Source of the DNA: Streptomyces klenkii
GTDB taxonomy: Bacteria > Actinomycetota > Actinomycetes > Streptomycetales > Streptomycetaceae
DNA: 64,000 nucleotides
Assembly: GCF_003626645.1 (NCBI RefSeq)
Contig: NZ_RBAM01000012.1
Coordinates: forward strand, 62,001-126,000
Direction: 5' to 3'
In this document: positions 7,955 to 16,095 of the stretch, in pieces
How the letters are laid out: each line of letters starts with the position of its first letter
Position numbering within the stretch: position 1 is the first letter of the stretch
Translations under genes and position numbers: made by a program
The notes under the pieces: generated by a model
Databases searched by the model: none
Told to the model about the DNA's origin: nothing
What the model saw: the letters and a program-made list of their open reading frames with translations, nothing else

Positions 7955-8893
7955 ATGAGCTCCCCCACAGGGCCTGCACCTGGCCTGCCTGTACGAATGC
8001 CGCGACCCCGTCAGCCCGGACGGCATCGGCGGCCGGAGCCGGCGGCCGCCCCCGTCGGCGCGCCGCCGCTGGTGCTCGCCGTTCCGGGGCTCCCCGACAC
8101 GGCGACGCGCCTCCTCGCCGAGGAGGTCCTCAGCATCGCCCGCTCCGAGCTTCCGGGCCTCGACGCCCGCATCGGCTACGTGGACGCCGACGGGAGCACC
8201 GAGGGCTACCCCTCTCTGGAGTCCGTCCTCGCCTACGCCGCCGCGCAGCGCGCCGCTCGCGCGAGCGAAGCCCGCGAAGCCGGTGCCGAGGGCGCCGCCG
8301 CCGACGCCTGGGACCAGTGGCCTTCGGCCATCGTGGTGCCGCTCCTGGCCGGCCCGGACAACGCCCTCCTGCGCCGCATCCGCCAGTCCGTCATGAGCAG
8401 CGGTTCCGCCGCCGAGCTCACCGACGCGCTCGGCCCGCACCCGCTGCTCGCCGAGGCTCTGCACGTCCGCCTGTCGGAGGCCGGCCTGGCCCGCGCCGAC
8501 CGCGCGCGACTGTTCACAGTTGCAACGGCGGCGGACGGGATCATCCTGGCGACGGTCGGCGGCGAGGAGGCCGTGCAGGCCGCCGGGATCAGCGGCATGC
8601 TGCTCTCCGCCCGCCTCGCCGTGCCGGTCCTCGCGGCCGCTCTCGACATCGACGGCGACATCGCGCGCGCGGCCGACCAGCTGCGCGGCTCCGGCTCGCA
8701 GAACCTGGCGCTCGCCCCGGGCCTCATCGGCCCGGAGATCGCCGAGGGTCTCGCGGACGCCGCCGCCAAGGAGGCGGACTGCGCGGCCGCCGCGCCGCTC
8801 GGCGCCTACCCGGCGATCGGCAAGCTCGTCCTGGCCAAGTACGCGGAGGTGCTGGGCATATCCGTGCAGCCGGCCCAGGGCCCGGCGCGCTGA
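7955..8893 (+). CDS. CbiX/sirohydrochlorin chelatase-like protein without metal-site histidines
   Basis: 312 residues with the layout of a two-lobed CbiX-type chelatase. Lobe 1 begins LVLAVPGLPDTA, where true enzymes have HGS. It continues VPLLAGPDNALLRRI where enzymes carry the second His, then LGPHPLLAEALHVRLSEAG, the best family match. Lobe 2 has a shortened repeat ending LGAYPAIGKLVLAKYAEVLG. Both metal-coordinating histidines appear replaced, so insertion of cobalt or iron is unlikely; a structural or regulatory role, or an altered substrate, is possible. The first 35 residues are Pro/Arg-rich and disordered. No cobalamin or siroheme gene is near. Family call moderate, activity unknown. 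Confidence 0.6.
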   Translation: MSSPTGPAPGLPVRMPRPRQPGRHRRPEPAAAPVGAPPLVLAVPGLPDTATRLLAEEVLSIARSELPGLDARIGYVDADGSTEGYPSLESVLAYAAAQRAARASEAREAGAEGAAADAWDQWPSAIVVPLLAGPDNALLRRIRQSVMSSGSAAELTDALGPHPLLAEALHVRLSEAGLARADRARLFTVATAADGIILATVGGEEAVQAAGISGMLLSARLAVPVLAAALDIDGDIARAADQLRGSGSQNLALAPGLIGPEIAEGLADAAAKEADCAAAAPLGAYPAIGKLVLAKYAEVLGISVQPAQGPAR

Positions 8894-8984
8894 CCGCCCT
8901 CGCCGAACCGCCTGCACTCCCGTACGGGTCCTGCGATCAGACCGTGCCGTGACTGTCTGACCGCTCACCCCGTCCGTCTTCTGA

Positions 8985-9016
8985 AGAGGGGCTCCCGCAC
9001 TGCGGAGAGCCCCTCT
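8985..9016. terminator. Bidirectional hairpin terminator, 10-bp stem
   Basis: AGAGGGGCTC (8985-8994) pairs perfectly with GAGCCCCTCT (9007-9016) around a 12-base loop. It sits between the convergent chelatase-like and lactonase genes, so it can end transcription from both sides. Confidence 0.8.
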
Positions 9017-9106
9017 CGGCGTTTCCGGGGCCGGGGTGGCGGGTCGTCCGGGGCGGGTCTCCGGGCCCGGCTCCTGTGCCCCGCTCCGGTACTCGGCTCC
9101 CGGGCC

Positions 9107-10171
9107 TCAGCTGAAGATCACGCAGGATGCCGCCGGCACGGCGACCGCGCCGGCGAAGGCCGGTATGCCGGTGTCCCGGTCCACGGCGAACCACGCGACG
9201 TCGCCCGACCGCTCGTTCGCGGCGTAGAGGTAGCGGCCCGACGGGTGCAGGGTCAGGTCCCGCGGCCAGACGCCCCCGCAGCCGACGACGTCGCGGATCC
9301 CGGCGACGTCCCCCGACTCGTCGAGGGCGAGGACCGAGATGCTGTCGTGGCCCCGGTTGGCCACCCAGAGGAACCGCCCGTCGGCGGAGACCACGGGCTC
9401 GGACGGGTACGTCGGAACGCCCTCGCCCGGCGGCAGGACGCGCGTCTCGCCGAGGGGCTCCAGCAGCCCTTCCGCGCTGCTCCAGTGGCAGACGGTGACG
9501 CTCGGCGCCAGCTCGTTCAGCACGTAGACGCGGTCGGCCCGGGGAGCGAACGCCAGGTGCCGCGGGCCCGTGCCGGACCGCAGCGGAGTCTCGCCGTGGA
9601 GGCGCGGCAGGCCCGCCACCGGGTCGAGGGCGTACGTCCACACCGAGTCCGTACCGAGGTCCGCGGCGAGGAGCATGCGGCCCGAAGGGTCGGGCAGGAC
9701 GGCGTGGGCGTGCGGGCCCTTCTGCCGGTCCGCGACCGGGCCGCTGCCCCGGTGGGCGAGCACCGCCGCGGGGGCGCCGAGCCCGCCGCCCCTGCGGACG
9801 GGGAGGGCGCTGACGCTGCCCGAGCCGTAGTTGGCGGTGAACACGTGGGTGCCGGTGACGGCCAGGTGGGTGGGTGCGTCGCCCCGTACGGGCACGGGCT
9901 CGCCGAGCGGCTCGGGCCGTACGGGATCGGCGAGGGAGAAGGCCGCGACGGCGCCCTCGTCGGTCTCGCTCACCGCGTAGAGCACGTCGGCTCCGGGCGA
10001 GAGCGCGAGGAAGGAGGGGTTCGCCACGGCGTCCGTGGAGCCCAGGAGCTTCAGCGCGCCCGTGCCGGGGTCGGTCTCGGCGACCGTGACGCCCTGTCCT
10101 CCGGCCGCCGTGTACGACCCGATGTACGCGAGCCGTCCGCGCTGCCCGGCTCGTCCGCCGCCCACCGTCAT
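9107..10171 (-). CDS. Lactonase-family seven-bladed beta-propeller protein
   Basis: 354 residues of the YbhE/6-phosphogluconolactonase propeller family. The N-terminal strand LAYIGSYTAAGGQGVTVAETD is the family start, and the repeated blade pattern continues through GDAPTHLAV, GPHAHAVLPDPSG, GTGPRHLAFAP and GVWPRDLTLHPSGRYLYAANE. There is no signal peptide. The classical member hydrolyses 6-phosphogluconolactone, but many actinobacterial members are untested, so substrate is open. It is on the same strand as the FUSC gene with a 64-base gap and may be read through from it. The start ATG at 10171 fits the family. Confidence 0.8.
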   Translation of the reverse strand: MTVGGGRAGQRGRLAYIGSYTAAGGQGVTVAETDPGTGALKLLGSTDAVANPSFLALSPGADVLYAVSETDEGAVAAFSLADPVRPEPLGEPVPVRGDAPTHLAVTGTHVFTANYGSGSVSALPVRRGGGLGAPAAVLAHRGSGPVADRQKGPHAHAVLPDPSGRMLLAADLGTDSVWTYALDPVAGLPRLHGETPLRSGTGPRHLAFAPRADRVYVLNELAPSVTVCHWSSAEGLLEPLGETRVLPPGEGVPTYPSEPVVSADGRFLWVANRGHDSISVLALDESGDVAGIRDVVGCGGVWPRDLTLHPSGRYLYAANERSGDVAWFAVDRDTGIPAFAGAVAVPAASCVIFS

Positions 10172-10235
10172 GCCGCCCTCCCCGCCCCGAAGACTGTGAT
10201 CCCGACGCTACACGGCGCCACCGACATGCCGGGGG

Positions 10236-11732
10236 TCAGGCCTCCGCGAACACTCCGCGGGGGCCGCTGCGCAGCGGCTCTGCCAGCGAGGACAGCGAGG
10301 CCTCAAGATCGCGCAGATGGGCGAGCGCGGCCTCGGCGCCGGGGTGGTGGTGCGGCGCCGCACCGGGCAGCACGGCCGCCGGCCGGGTCTCCCCGCCGGG
10401 CGCGACGAGGCCGAGCAGCGCCGTCTCGACCCGCTGGCAGGCGGCCGTGAGCCGGGCGTCGTGCGAGGCGTCGGGGTCCGCGGCGACGGCCGCGAGGCCG
10501 CGCGCCTGCCGGGCGCAGTCGTCGAGGTGCAGCATGACCTGCCGCGCGCGCTCCTTGCGGGCGCGCAGCGGGCTGAGCGGGTGCAGCAGCGGGGCCAGGG
10601 AGACGCGGACCTTGCCGAGGAGCAGTTCGAGCTCGGCGACGTGCGGTGCGGGGTCCGCGGAGGCGTCGCCGGCCAGCCGCCGCGCGGAGTCCGCCGTGCA
10701 GTGCCGCACGGCGGACAGGGCGCGCCTGATCCAGGCGTCCGTGGCGGCGTGGGTGGTGACGGGCAGGACGAGCGCGACCGCGAGGGCGGCGCCGGCCGCA
10801 CCGACGAGGGTCTGCTCGAAGCGCAGGGCGAGCAGGCCGGGGTGGAGGACGCCGAGCAGCCCGTAGAGCAGGCCGGCCATGACGGTCACGAAGAACATCA
10901 TCCAGCTGTACGAGGGGGCTGCGGTGTAGAAGATCCCGAAGACGCAGACGGCGACGAGGACGGCGGTGGGCCCGGGTGCGCCGTGCAGCGGTACGGCGAC
11001 GAGGAGGCCGACCGCGATGCCGGCCAGGGTGCCGATGACGCGGCGGAACCCGCGGACGAGGGTCTCGCCGCGCGAGGCGGTGTTGACGAAGATCCACCAG
11101 GCGGTGCCCACGGCCCAGTACCAGCGCTCGTCGGAGACCAGCTGGCCGACGCCGAGCGCGAGACCGCAGGCGAAGGTGTTCTGGAAGGCCAGCCGGGTGG
11201 TGTGGCGGGCGAGGCCGCGCCCGGCGAGCGGGGCCGGGCCGGCCGGCGGCGGGGTGCGGCGCTCGATGCACCACAGCCCGAAGCGCACCAGGCCGCAGGC
11301 CGCGAGGGCCATGAGCACGGCCGCGTACAGGTGCGGGAGCTGGGCGGGCACGGCGCGCAGGAACTGCGTGGCGAAGAACATCATGAAGCCGAAGATCCCG
11401 AGCGCCTGTCCGCGCGGTCCCCAGCGCCGGGCGTAGACCCCGCAGAACACGACGGCGAGGAACGCCGCGTCGCGCAGCAGGGGCGTGCCGTGCAGGGCGG
11501 CCGCCAGGGCGAGCACGGGGAAGCCGGCGGCGGGCAGCAGGGCCGTGGTGACCACCTGGCGGCCCGGCGTCGCGTCGCCGACGGTGAACATCGCGAGCAG
11601 TGCCGCGAGGCCGCCCGCGATGGAGGCGGACAGCGGCAGGCCGGACAGCTCCACGACGGTGACCGCGAAGCTCACGCCGATGACGGCGCGGACGGCGGTC
11701 CGCAGCCGGAGCCGGCCCGGATCCGGAGCCAC
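10236..11732 (-). CDS. FUSC-family inner-membrane protein (aromatic acid exporter-like)
   Basis: About 498 residues with the FUSC layout: two hydrophobic halves of roughly six helices (about residues 15-180 and 245-400), a soluble linker between them and a soluble helical tail. The family includes efflux pumps for aromatic acids such as AaeB, but the substrate here is unknown. I place the start at GTG 11732, preceded by AAGAGG. Residues just upstream in frame (LKRIF) look like the family N-terminus, so initiation at a CTG six codons earlier, behind GAAAGGGGG, is a real alternative. It is divergent from an Lrp regulator, which is the obvious candidate controller. Confidence 0.82.
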   Translation of the reverse strand: MAPDPGRLRLRTAVRAVIGVSFAVTVVELSGLPLSASIAGGLAALLAMFTVGDATPGRQVVTTALLPAAGFPVLALAAALHGTPLLRDAAFLAVVFCGVYARRWGPRGQALGIFGFMMFFATQFLRAVPAQLPHLYAAVLMALAACGLVRFGLWCIERRTPPPAGPAPLAGRGLARHTTRLAFQNTFACGLALGVGQLVSDERWYWAVGTAWWIFVNTASRGETLVRGFRRVIGTLAGIAVGLLVAVPLHGAPGPTAVLVAVCVFGIFYTAAPSYSWMMFFVTVMAGLLYGLLGVLHPGLLALRFEQTLVGAAGAALAVALVLPVTTHAATDAWIRRALSAVRHCTADSARRLAGDASADPAPHVAELELLLGKVRVSLAPLLHPLSPLRARKERARQVMLHLDDCARQARGLAAVAADPDASHDARLTAACQRVETALLGLVAPGGETRPAAVLPGAAPHHHPGAEAALAHLRDLEASLSSLAEPLRSGPRGVFAEA

Positions 11733-12035
11733 GAAGATCCTCTTCAGTGCTGCCGCCCCCTTTCTCCCCGAGTGGGTACGCGCGCGCCCGCACGCGTACG
11801 GATGATTACGGATGGTTTTCGGATGTACAGATGGTTTGCCGGATGCCCTTCGGCATGACAAAGGCGCTGCGGGGGTCCGGTGCGGCTCCGTCGCCGCCCG
11901 GCGCAGCCCATCGCAACGCCATCGATGGGTAGAGGAAAACATCCGTGGCCCCAGTGGCTCAACAGCACGCGTGATGACTGGGCCATTGGTACAGTTACCG
12001 ACTGGAAACTCTGACCACGAGGAGGCCGTTGGCCC
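11733..12035. promoter_or_regulatory. Intergenic regulatory region with helically phased GGATG repeats
   Basis: This roughly 300-base gap separates the divergent FUSC and Lrp genes and holds no gene. GGATG occurs at 11800, 11810, 11821 and 11841, with an AGATG variant at 11829, giving steps of 10, 11, 8 and 12 bases on one DNA face. Lrp/AsnC proteins bind arrays of degenerate sites phased by helical turns, so this is a plausible operator. The other end carries GAGGAGG (12018-12024) for the Lrp gene. Confidence 0.45.
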
Positions 12036-12518
12036 ATGGCCGTGGACGCACTGGACGCGAAGATCCTCAGACTGCTGCTGGAGCAGCCCCGGACGAGCGT
12101 GCGCGAGTACGCGCGCGTGCTGGGCATCGCCCGCGGCACGCTGCAAGCCCGGCTGGACCGGCTGGAGCGCGAGGGCGTGATCACCGGTTCGGGGCCGCGG
12201 CTGTCGCCCGCCGCCCTGGGCCACCCCGTGCTGGCGTTCGTGCACATCGAGGTGACCCAGGGGCATCTGGACACGGTCGCCGAGGCGCTGGCGGAGGTCC
12301 CGGAGATCATCGAGGCCTTCTCGATCACCGGGGGCGGCGATCTGATGGCCCGGGTGGTCGCGCGGGACGCGGCGCACCTGGAGGACGTGATCCAGGTGCT
12401 GGTGCAGATGCCGGGGGTGGTGCGCACCCGTACGGAGATGGTGTTGCGCGAGCGCGTGCCCTACCGGGTGCTGCCCCTGGTGGACTCCGTGGGGCGCGCG
12501 GCGCAGCGGGGCGGGTGA
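12036..12518 (+). CDS. Lrp/AsnC-family transcriptional regulator
   Basis: 160 residues. The N-terminal HTH reads LDAKILRLLLEQPRTSVREYARVLG, then ARGTLQARLDRLEREGVI. The RAM ligand-binding domain follows (about residues 68-140), with FVHIEVTQGHLD and the GGGDLMARVVARD strand. Such proteins assemble as dimers of dimers and respond to amino acids or aromatic metabolites. GAGGAGG lies 11 bases before ATG 12036, a slightly long spacing. It is divergent from the FUSC exporter gene, suggesting local control. The effector is not deducible. Confidence 0.9.
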   Translation: MAVDALDAKILRLLLEQPRTSVREYARVLGIARGTLQARLDRLEREGVITGSGPRLSPAALGHPVLAFVHIEVTQGHLDTVAEALAEVPEIIEAFSITGGGDLMARVVARDAAHLEDVIQVLVQMPGVVRTRTEMVLRERVPYRVLPLVDSVGRAAQRGG

Positions 12519-12606
12519 GGGCGGCAGGGCGGGTGAGAACGGCCGGGCGAAGGTGACCGGTGGGGCGGGTGAGGGGCTGCCGGGCGACTCCAGCATGCTG
12601 GTCCGC

Positions 12607-13314
12607 ATGAGCTTTTCGCGCCCTTCCCGGAATCCCGCGGTCATTTTCGATCTCGACGGAACGCTTGTGGACAGCGAACCGAACTATTACGAAGCGGGCC
12701 GCCGGGTGCTGGAGCAATACGGCGTGCCCGGCTTCAGCTGGGATCAGCACACCCGGTTCATCGGGACGGGCACCCGGGAGACGCTGGAGATCCTCCGCCG
12801 CGAGTACGGCATCGAGGCGCCGGTCGACGAGCTCCTCGCCGCCAAGAACCGTGCCTATCTGGAGCTGGCCGGGGCGCACACGGAGGCGTTCCCGGAGATG
12901 CGCCGGTTCGTGGACCTGCTCCACGCGGCGGGCGTGCCGCTCGCCGTGGCGTCGGGCTCCTCGCGGGCGGCGATCGAGGCGGTGCTGGCCCGTACGGGGC
13001 TCGGCGGCGTGCTGACCACGCTGGTCTCGGCCGAGGAGGTCGCGCACGGCAAGCCCGAGCCGGACGTGTTCCTGGAGGCCGCACGGCGGCTCGGGGCGGC
13101 GCCGGGCGACTGCGTGGTGGTCGAGGACGCCCCGCCGGGCGCGGAGGCGGCCCGCCGGGCGGGGATGGGATGTGTGGCGGTGCCCTACGTGCCGGGGACC
13201 GCCGGCGACCCCGCCTTCGCGTCGGCGGGGCTGCTCTTCCCGGGCGGCCAGAAGGAATTCGACGCCCGGCGGGCCTTCGAGTGGGTCACCGGACGGGCCA
13301 CCGGGGGAAACTGA
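12607..13314 (+). CDS. HAD-family phosphatase / beta-phosphoglucomutase-like
   Basis: 235 residues, subclass I HAD with a helical cap. Motif I is VIFDLDGTLVDSEP, complete with both aspartates. Motif II is the Ser in VASGSS. Motif III is the Lys in HGKPEPDVFLEA. Motif IV is VVEDAPPGAEAA. The sequence groups with beta-phosphoglucomutase and 2-deoxyglucose-6-phosphate phosphatase-like enzymes; the substrate is a small phosphosugar by family inference. ATG 12607 is preferred because homology begins right after it. GTG 12553 and ATG 12595 are alternatives, and none has a strong ribosome site. Confidence 0.85.
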   Translation: MSFSRPSRNPAVIFDLDGTLVDSEPNYYEAGRRVLEQYGVPGFSWDQHTRFIGTGTRETLEILRREYGIEAPVDELLAAKNRAYLELAGAHTEAFPEMRRFVDLLHAAGVPLAVASGSSRAAIEAVLARTGLGGVLTTLVSAEEVAHGKPEPDVFLEAARRLGAAPGDCVVVEDAPPGAEAARRAGMGCVAVPYVPGTAGDPAFASAGLLFPGGQKEFDARRAFEWVTGRATGGN

Positions 13315-13421
13315 GGCGCCCCCAGATTCTCGCCGCCGAAGAACTGGTGCGATTATCGCCTCGCTCGGCATTACGGGCGAGGCGAATCGCCCGGCTCAAC
13401 ACGCGAGAAACAGAGGCATAC

Positions 13422-14342
13422 ATGGAGCGTTCCGTAAGACCGGTCCGCCGCTGGGGCGCGGCCGCGGTCGCATCGGCCGCAGCGGTCGCCGTCGCCCTCC
13501 CGGCGGCGACCGCCGAGGCCGCGAGCGGCCCGTCGGTCGGCGCGAAGGGCGCGTTCCTGCTCGACAGCGGCAAGAACAGCGGACTGTGGGGCAAGGATGC
13601 CGACACCCGGCGGCAGATGGCCAGCACCACCAAGGTGATGACCGCGGTGACCGTGCTGGACACCAAGGGCGTGGACCTCGACAAGAAGGTCACCATCAAG
13701 CAGTCGTACCGCGACTACGTGGCCCGCCAGGGCGCGAGCACGGCCGATCTGCGCACGGGCGACAAGATGACCGTACGGCAGCTGCTGTACGGCCTGATGC
13801 TGCCCTCGGGCTGCGACGCCGCGTACGCGCTCGCGGACACCTTCGGCAGCGGGGGCACCGAGGCGGCGCGGACGGCGTCGTTCATCGCCAAGATGAACAA
13901 GAAGGCCGCCGACCTGGGCCTGAAGAACACCAAGTACGACTCCTTCGACGGCATATCCCGGGCGGGGAACAACTACACGACCCCGCGCGACTCGGCACAG
14001 CTGGCCCGGCACGCGCTGGGCAACAGCACGTTCCGGACGGTCGTCAAGACTCCGTCGACCCGGCAGAAGGCGGCGAACATCAACCGCACCTACTACTGGG
14101 ACAACACCAACAAGCTCCTCGGGTCGTACCAGGGCGCCATCGGCATCAAGACCGGCACCGGCACGGCGGCCGGCGCGTGCCTGGTCTTCGCCGCCGAGCG
14201 CAACGGCCGCACGGTGGTCGGCGTCCTGCTCAACGACGGCGCCAACCGCTACCCGGACGCCGTCAAGATGCTGGACTGGGCCTACCGGACCAAGAGCAAC
14301 GTGAAGCTCCGCCAGCTGCCGGAGTCGGCGCAGAAGGACTGA
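13422..14342 (+). CDS. Secreted D-alanyl-D-alanine carboxypeptidase (S11-type)
   Basis: Trims the terminal D-Ala from peptidoglycan stem peptides outside the membrane; 306 residues. A signal peptide covers about residues 1-34 (positively charged start, Ala/Val core, ATAEAAS cleavage region). Catalytic motif 1 is STTK at 68-71. Motif 2 is SGC in MLPSGCDAAYAL, where the classical motif is SxN. Motif 3 is KTG in GIKTGTGTAAG near residue 243. There is no C-terminal membrane anchor, unlike many DacA-type proteins, so it may be released. ATG 13422 is preceded by AGAGG. The longer upstream frame overlaps the previous gene and was rejected. Confidence 0.92.
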   Translation: MERSVRPVRRWGAAAVASAAAVAVALPAATAEAASGPSVGAKGAFLLDSGKNSGLWGKDADTRRQMASTTKVMTAVTVLDTKGVDLDKKVTIKQSYRDYVARQGASTADLRTGDKMTVRQLLYGLMLPSGCDAAYALADTFGSGGTEAARTASFIAKMNKKAADLGLKNTKYDSFDGISRAGNNYTTPRDSAQLARHALGNSTFRTVVKTPSTRQKAANINRTYYWDNTNKLLGSYQGAIGIKTGTGTAAGACLVFAAERNGRTVVGVLLNDGANRYPDAVKMLDWAYRTKSNVKLRQLPESAQKD

Positions 14343-14347
14343 CGGGC

Positions 14348-14365
14348 CCGGCCCCGGCGGGCCGG
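14348..14365. terminator. Hairpin between convergent carboxypeptidase and yjbQ
   Basis: CCGGCCC (14348-14354) pairs with GGGCCGG (14359-14365) over a 4-base loop, in a run of further CCCCGG/GGCGGGCC units. Position between two stop codons of convergent genes supports terminator function. There is no T-tract, as is common in Streptomyces. Confidence 0.6.
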
Positions 14366-14402
14366 ACGAGCCCCCCGGCGGGCCCCGGCAGGCCCCGGCG
14401 GC

Positions 14403-14843
14403 TCAGCCGAGGAAGGTCAGCCGCACCTGGCGGTCCGGGTTGTCCCTGTTGGTGTCGACCAGGCACACCGACTGCCAGGTGCCCAGCTCCAGCCGGCCGC
14501 CGATGACCGGGAGGGTCGCGTGCGGGGGCACGAGGGCGGGCAGCACGTGGTCGCGCCCGTGGCCGCGGCTGCCGTGCCGGTGGCGCCAGCGGTCGTCCGC
14601 CGGGAGCAGGTCGTGGAGGGCGGACAGCAGGTCCTCGTCGCTGCCGGAGCCGGTCTCCAGAACGGCCACTCCGGCGGTGGCGTGCGGGACGAAGACGTTG
14701 AGCAGCCCGTCGCGGCCGGCGGCCGCCTCACGCAGGAACGCCTCGCAATCGTGCGTGAGGTCGTACACCGTCTCCGCGGAACCGGTGGCGATGTCGAGGA
14801 CGTGGGTGCGGAAGGAGCCGTGGGAGCCATAGGTGTCTGCCAT
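14403..14843 (-). CDS. yjbQ: YjbQ/UPF0047-family protein (secondary thiamine-phosphate synthase)
   Basis: 146-residue single-domain protein. The conserved core is visible: FVPHATAGVAVLETGS with the invariant His, then DDRWRHRHGSRGHGRDHVLPAL, and the C-terminal GGRLELGTWQSVCLVD followed by NRDNPDRQV. E. coli YjbQ shows weak thiamine-phosphate synthase activity; the physiological role of the family is unsettled. ATG 14843 follows TGGAG at close spacing and gives the family's usual length. It is divergent from the flavin monooxygenase gene with a 54-base gap. Confidence 0.88.
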   Translation of the reverse strand: MADTYGSHGSFRTHVLDIATGSAETVYDLTHDCEAFLREAAAGRDGLLNVFVPHATAGVAVLETGSGSDEDLLSALHDLLPADDRWRHRHGSRGHGRDHVLPALVPPHATLPVIGGRLELGTWQSVCLVDTNRDNPDRQVRLTFLG

Positions 14844-14897
14844 GGCTCCATTTTCGTACGCGGGAAGAGATCTCCCCTCCCCCGGGTTGGTAGAACC

Positions 14898-16010
14898 ATG
14901 AACAATCCTGGGGTGCGTGAGACCGAGGTCGTGGTGATCGGCGCCGGGCAGGCGGGGCTGTCGAGCGCCTACCACCTGCGCCGTGCGGGGTACGAGCCGG
15001 ACCGGGACTTCGTCGTCCTGGACCGCTCCCCGCGCCCGGGCGGCGCCTGGCAGTTCCGCTGGCCGACGCTCACCTACGGCAAGGTGCACGGCATGCATGC
15101 CCTGCCGGGCATGGAGCTGACCGGTGCGGACGCCTCCCGGCCGTCGTCCGCCGTGATCGGCGACTACTTCGCCGACTACGAGCGCACCTTCGGCCTGCGC
15201 GTGCACCGGCCGGTCGACGTGCGGGCGGTGCGCGACGCTCAGGACAGGCGGGACGGGAGCGACGGGCGGCTCACCGTCGAGACGTCCGAGGGCTTGTGGT
15301 CGGCGCGGGCCCTGATCAATGCGACCGGCACCTGGGACCGCCCCTTCTGGCCCCGCTACCCGGGCCAGTCGGCCTTCCGCGGCCGTCAGCTGCACACGGC
15401 GCACTATCCCGGCCCCCAGGCGTTCGCCGGGCAGCGCGTGGTGGTGGTCGGCGGCGGCACGTCCGCGGTGCAGCACCTGCTGGAGATCGCCGAGGTGGCC
15501 GCCGGAACCACGTGGGTGACGCGCAGGCCTCCGGTCTTCCGCGAGGGCCCCTTCGACGAGGAGTGGGGACGCGCCGCGGTCGCCCGCGTCGAGGAGCGGG
15601 TGCGCCTCGGGCTGCCGCCGCAGAGCGTCGTCTCGGTGACCGGGCTGCCGATGACGGAGGCCATGGAGCGGGCGCGGGCGGCCGGCGTCCTGGTCCCGCG
15701 GCCCGTGTTCGACCGCGTGACCCCCACGGGCGTGGCGTGGGCCAACGGAAGCACCGTCGACGCCGACGTCATCCTCTGGGCCACGGGCTTCCGGGCCGCG
15801 GTGGACCACCTCGCCCCGCTGAAGCTGCGCGAGCCCGGCGGCGGCATCCGCCTGGAGGGCACCCGCGCGGCACGCGACCCCCGCGTCCACCTCGTCGGCT
15901 ACGGGCCGTCGGCGAGCACCATCGGGGCCAACCGGGCGGGCCGTGCGGCCGTGCGGGAGATCCGCGCGCTGCTCGGTTCTTCACAGCCGCTGGTCCCTGC
16001 GGCAGTATGA
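14898..16010 (+). CDS. Flavin-containing monooxygenase-like NAD(P)-binding oxidoreductase
   Basis: 370 residues with two Rossmann motifs: FAD site VVVIGAGQAGLSSA at about 10-23 and NADPH site VVVVGGGTSAVQHL near residue 180. ILWATGFRAAVDHL near residue 300 is the ATG motif common to flavin monooxygenases. The sequence also has PGGAWQFRW, typical of the group. It probably oxygenates a small nucleophilic (N- or S-) substrate, or acts as a Trk-like flavoprotein; the substrate is unknown. ATG 14898 lacks a clear ribosome site, and GTG 14913 is an alternative. The gene ends 85 bases before lutA and may be read into it. Confidence 0.82.
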   Translation: MNNPGVRETEVVVIGAGQAGLSSAYHLRRAGYEPDRDFVVLDRSPRPGGAWQFRWPTLTYGKVHGMHALPGMELTGADASRPSSAVIGDYFADYERTFGLRVHRPVDVRAVRDAQDRRDGSDGRLTVETSEGLWSARALINATGTWDRPFWPRYPGQSAFRGRQLHTAHYPGPQAFAGQRVVVVGGGTSAVQHLLEIAEVAAGTTWVTRRPPVFREGPFDEEWGRAAVARVEERVRLGLPPQSVVSVTGLPMTEAMERARAAGVLVPRPVFDRVTPTGVAWANGSTVDADVILWATGFRAAVDHLAPLKLREPGGGIRLEGTRAARDPRVHLVGYGPSASTIGANRAGRAAVREIRALLGSSQPLVPAAV

Positions 16011-16095
16011 AGCCCTCCGGATGATCACCGCGGGAACGCCGGTGACGGGATCCGCCGCGCGGTGAACCCCGCCGCCCGGCGAGCGAGGAGGGGTC

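Noticed and set aside
13170..13421. An 84-residue N-terminal extension of the carboxypeptidase from ATG 13170.
   Set aside because: It would run inside the preceding HAD gene and bury the signal peptide that begins at ATG 13422.
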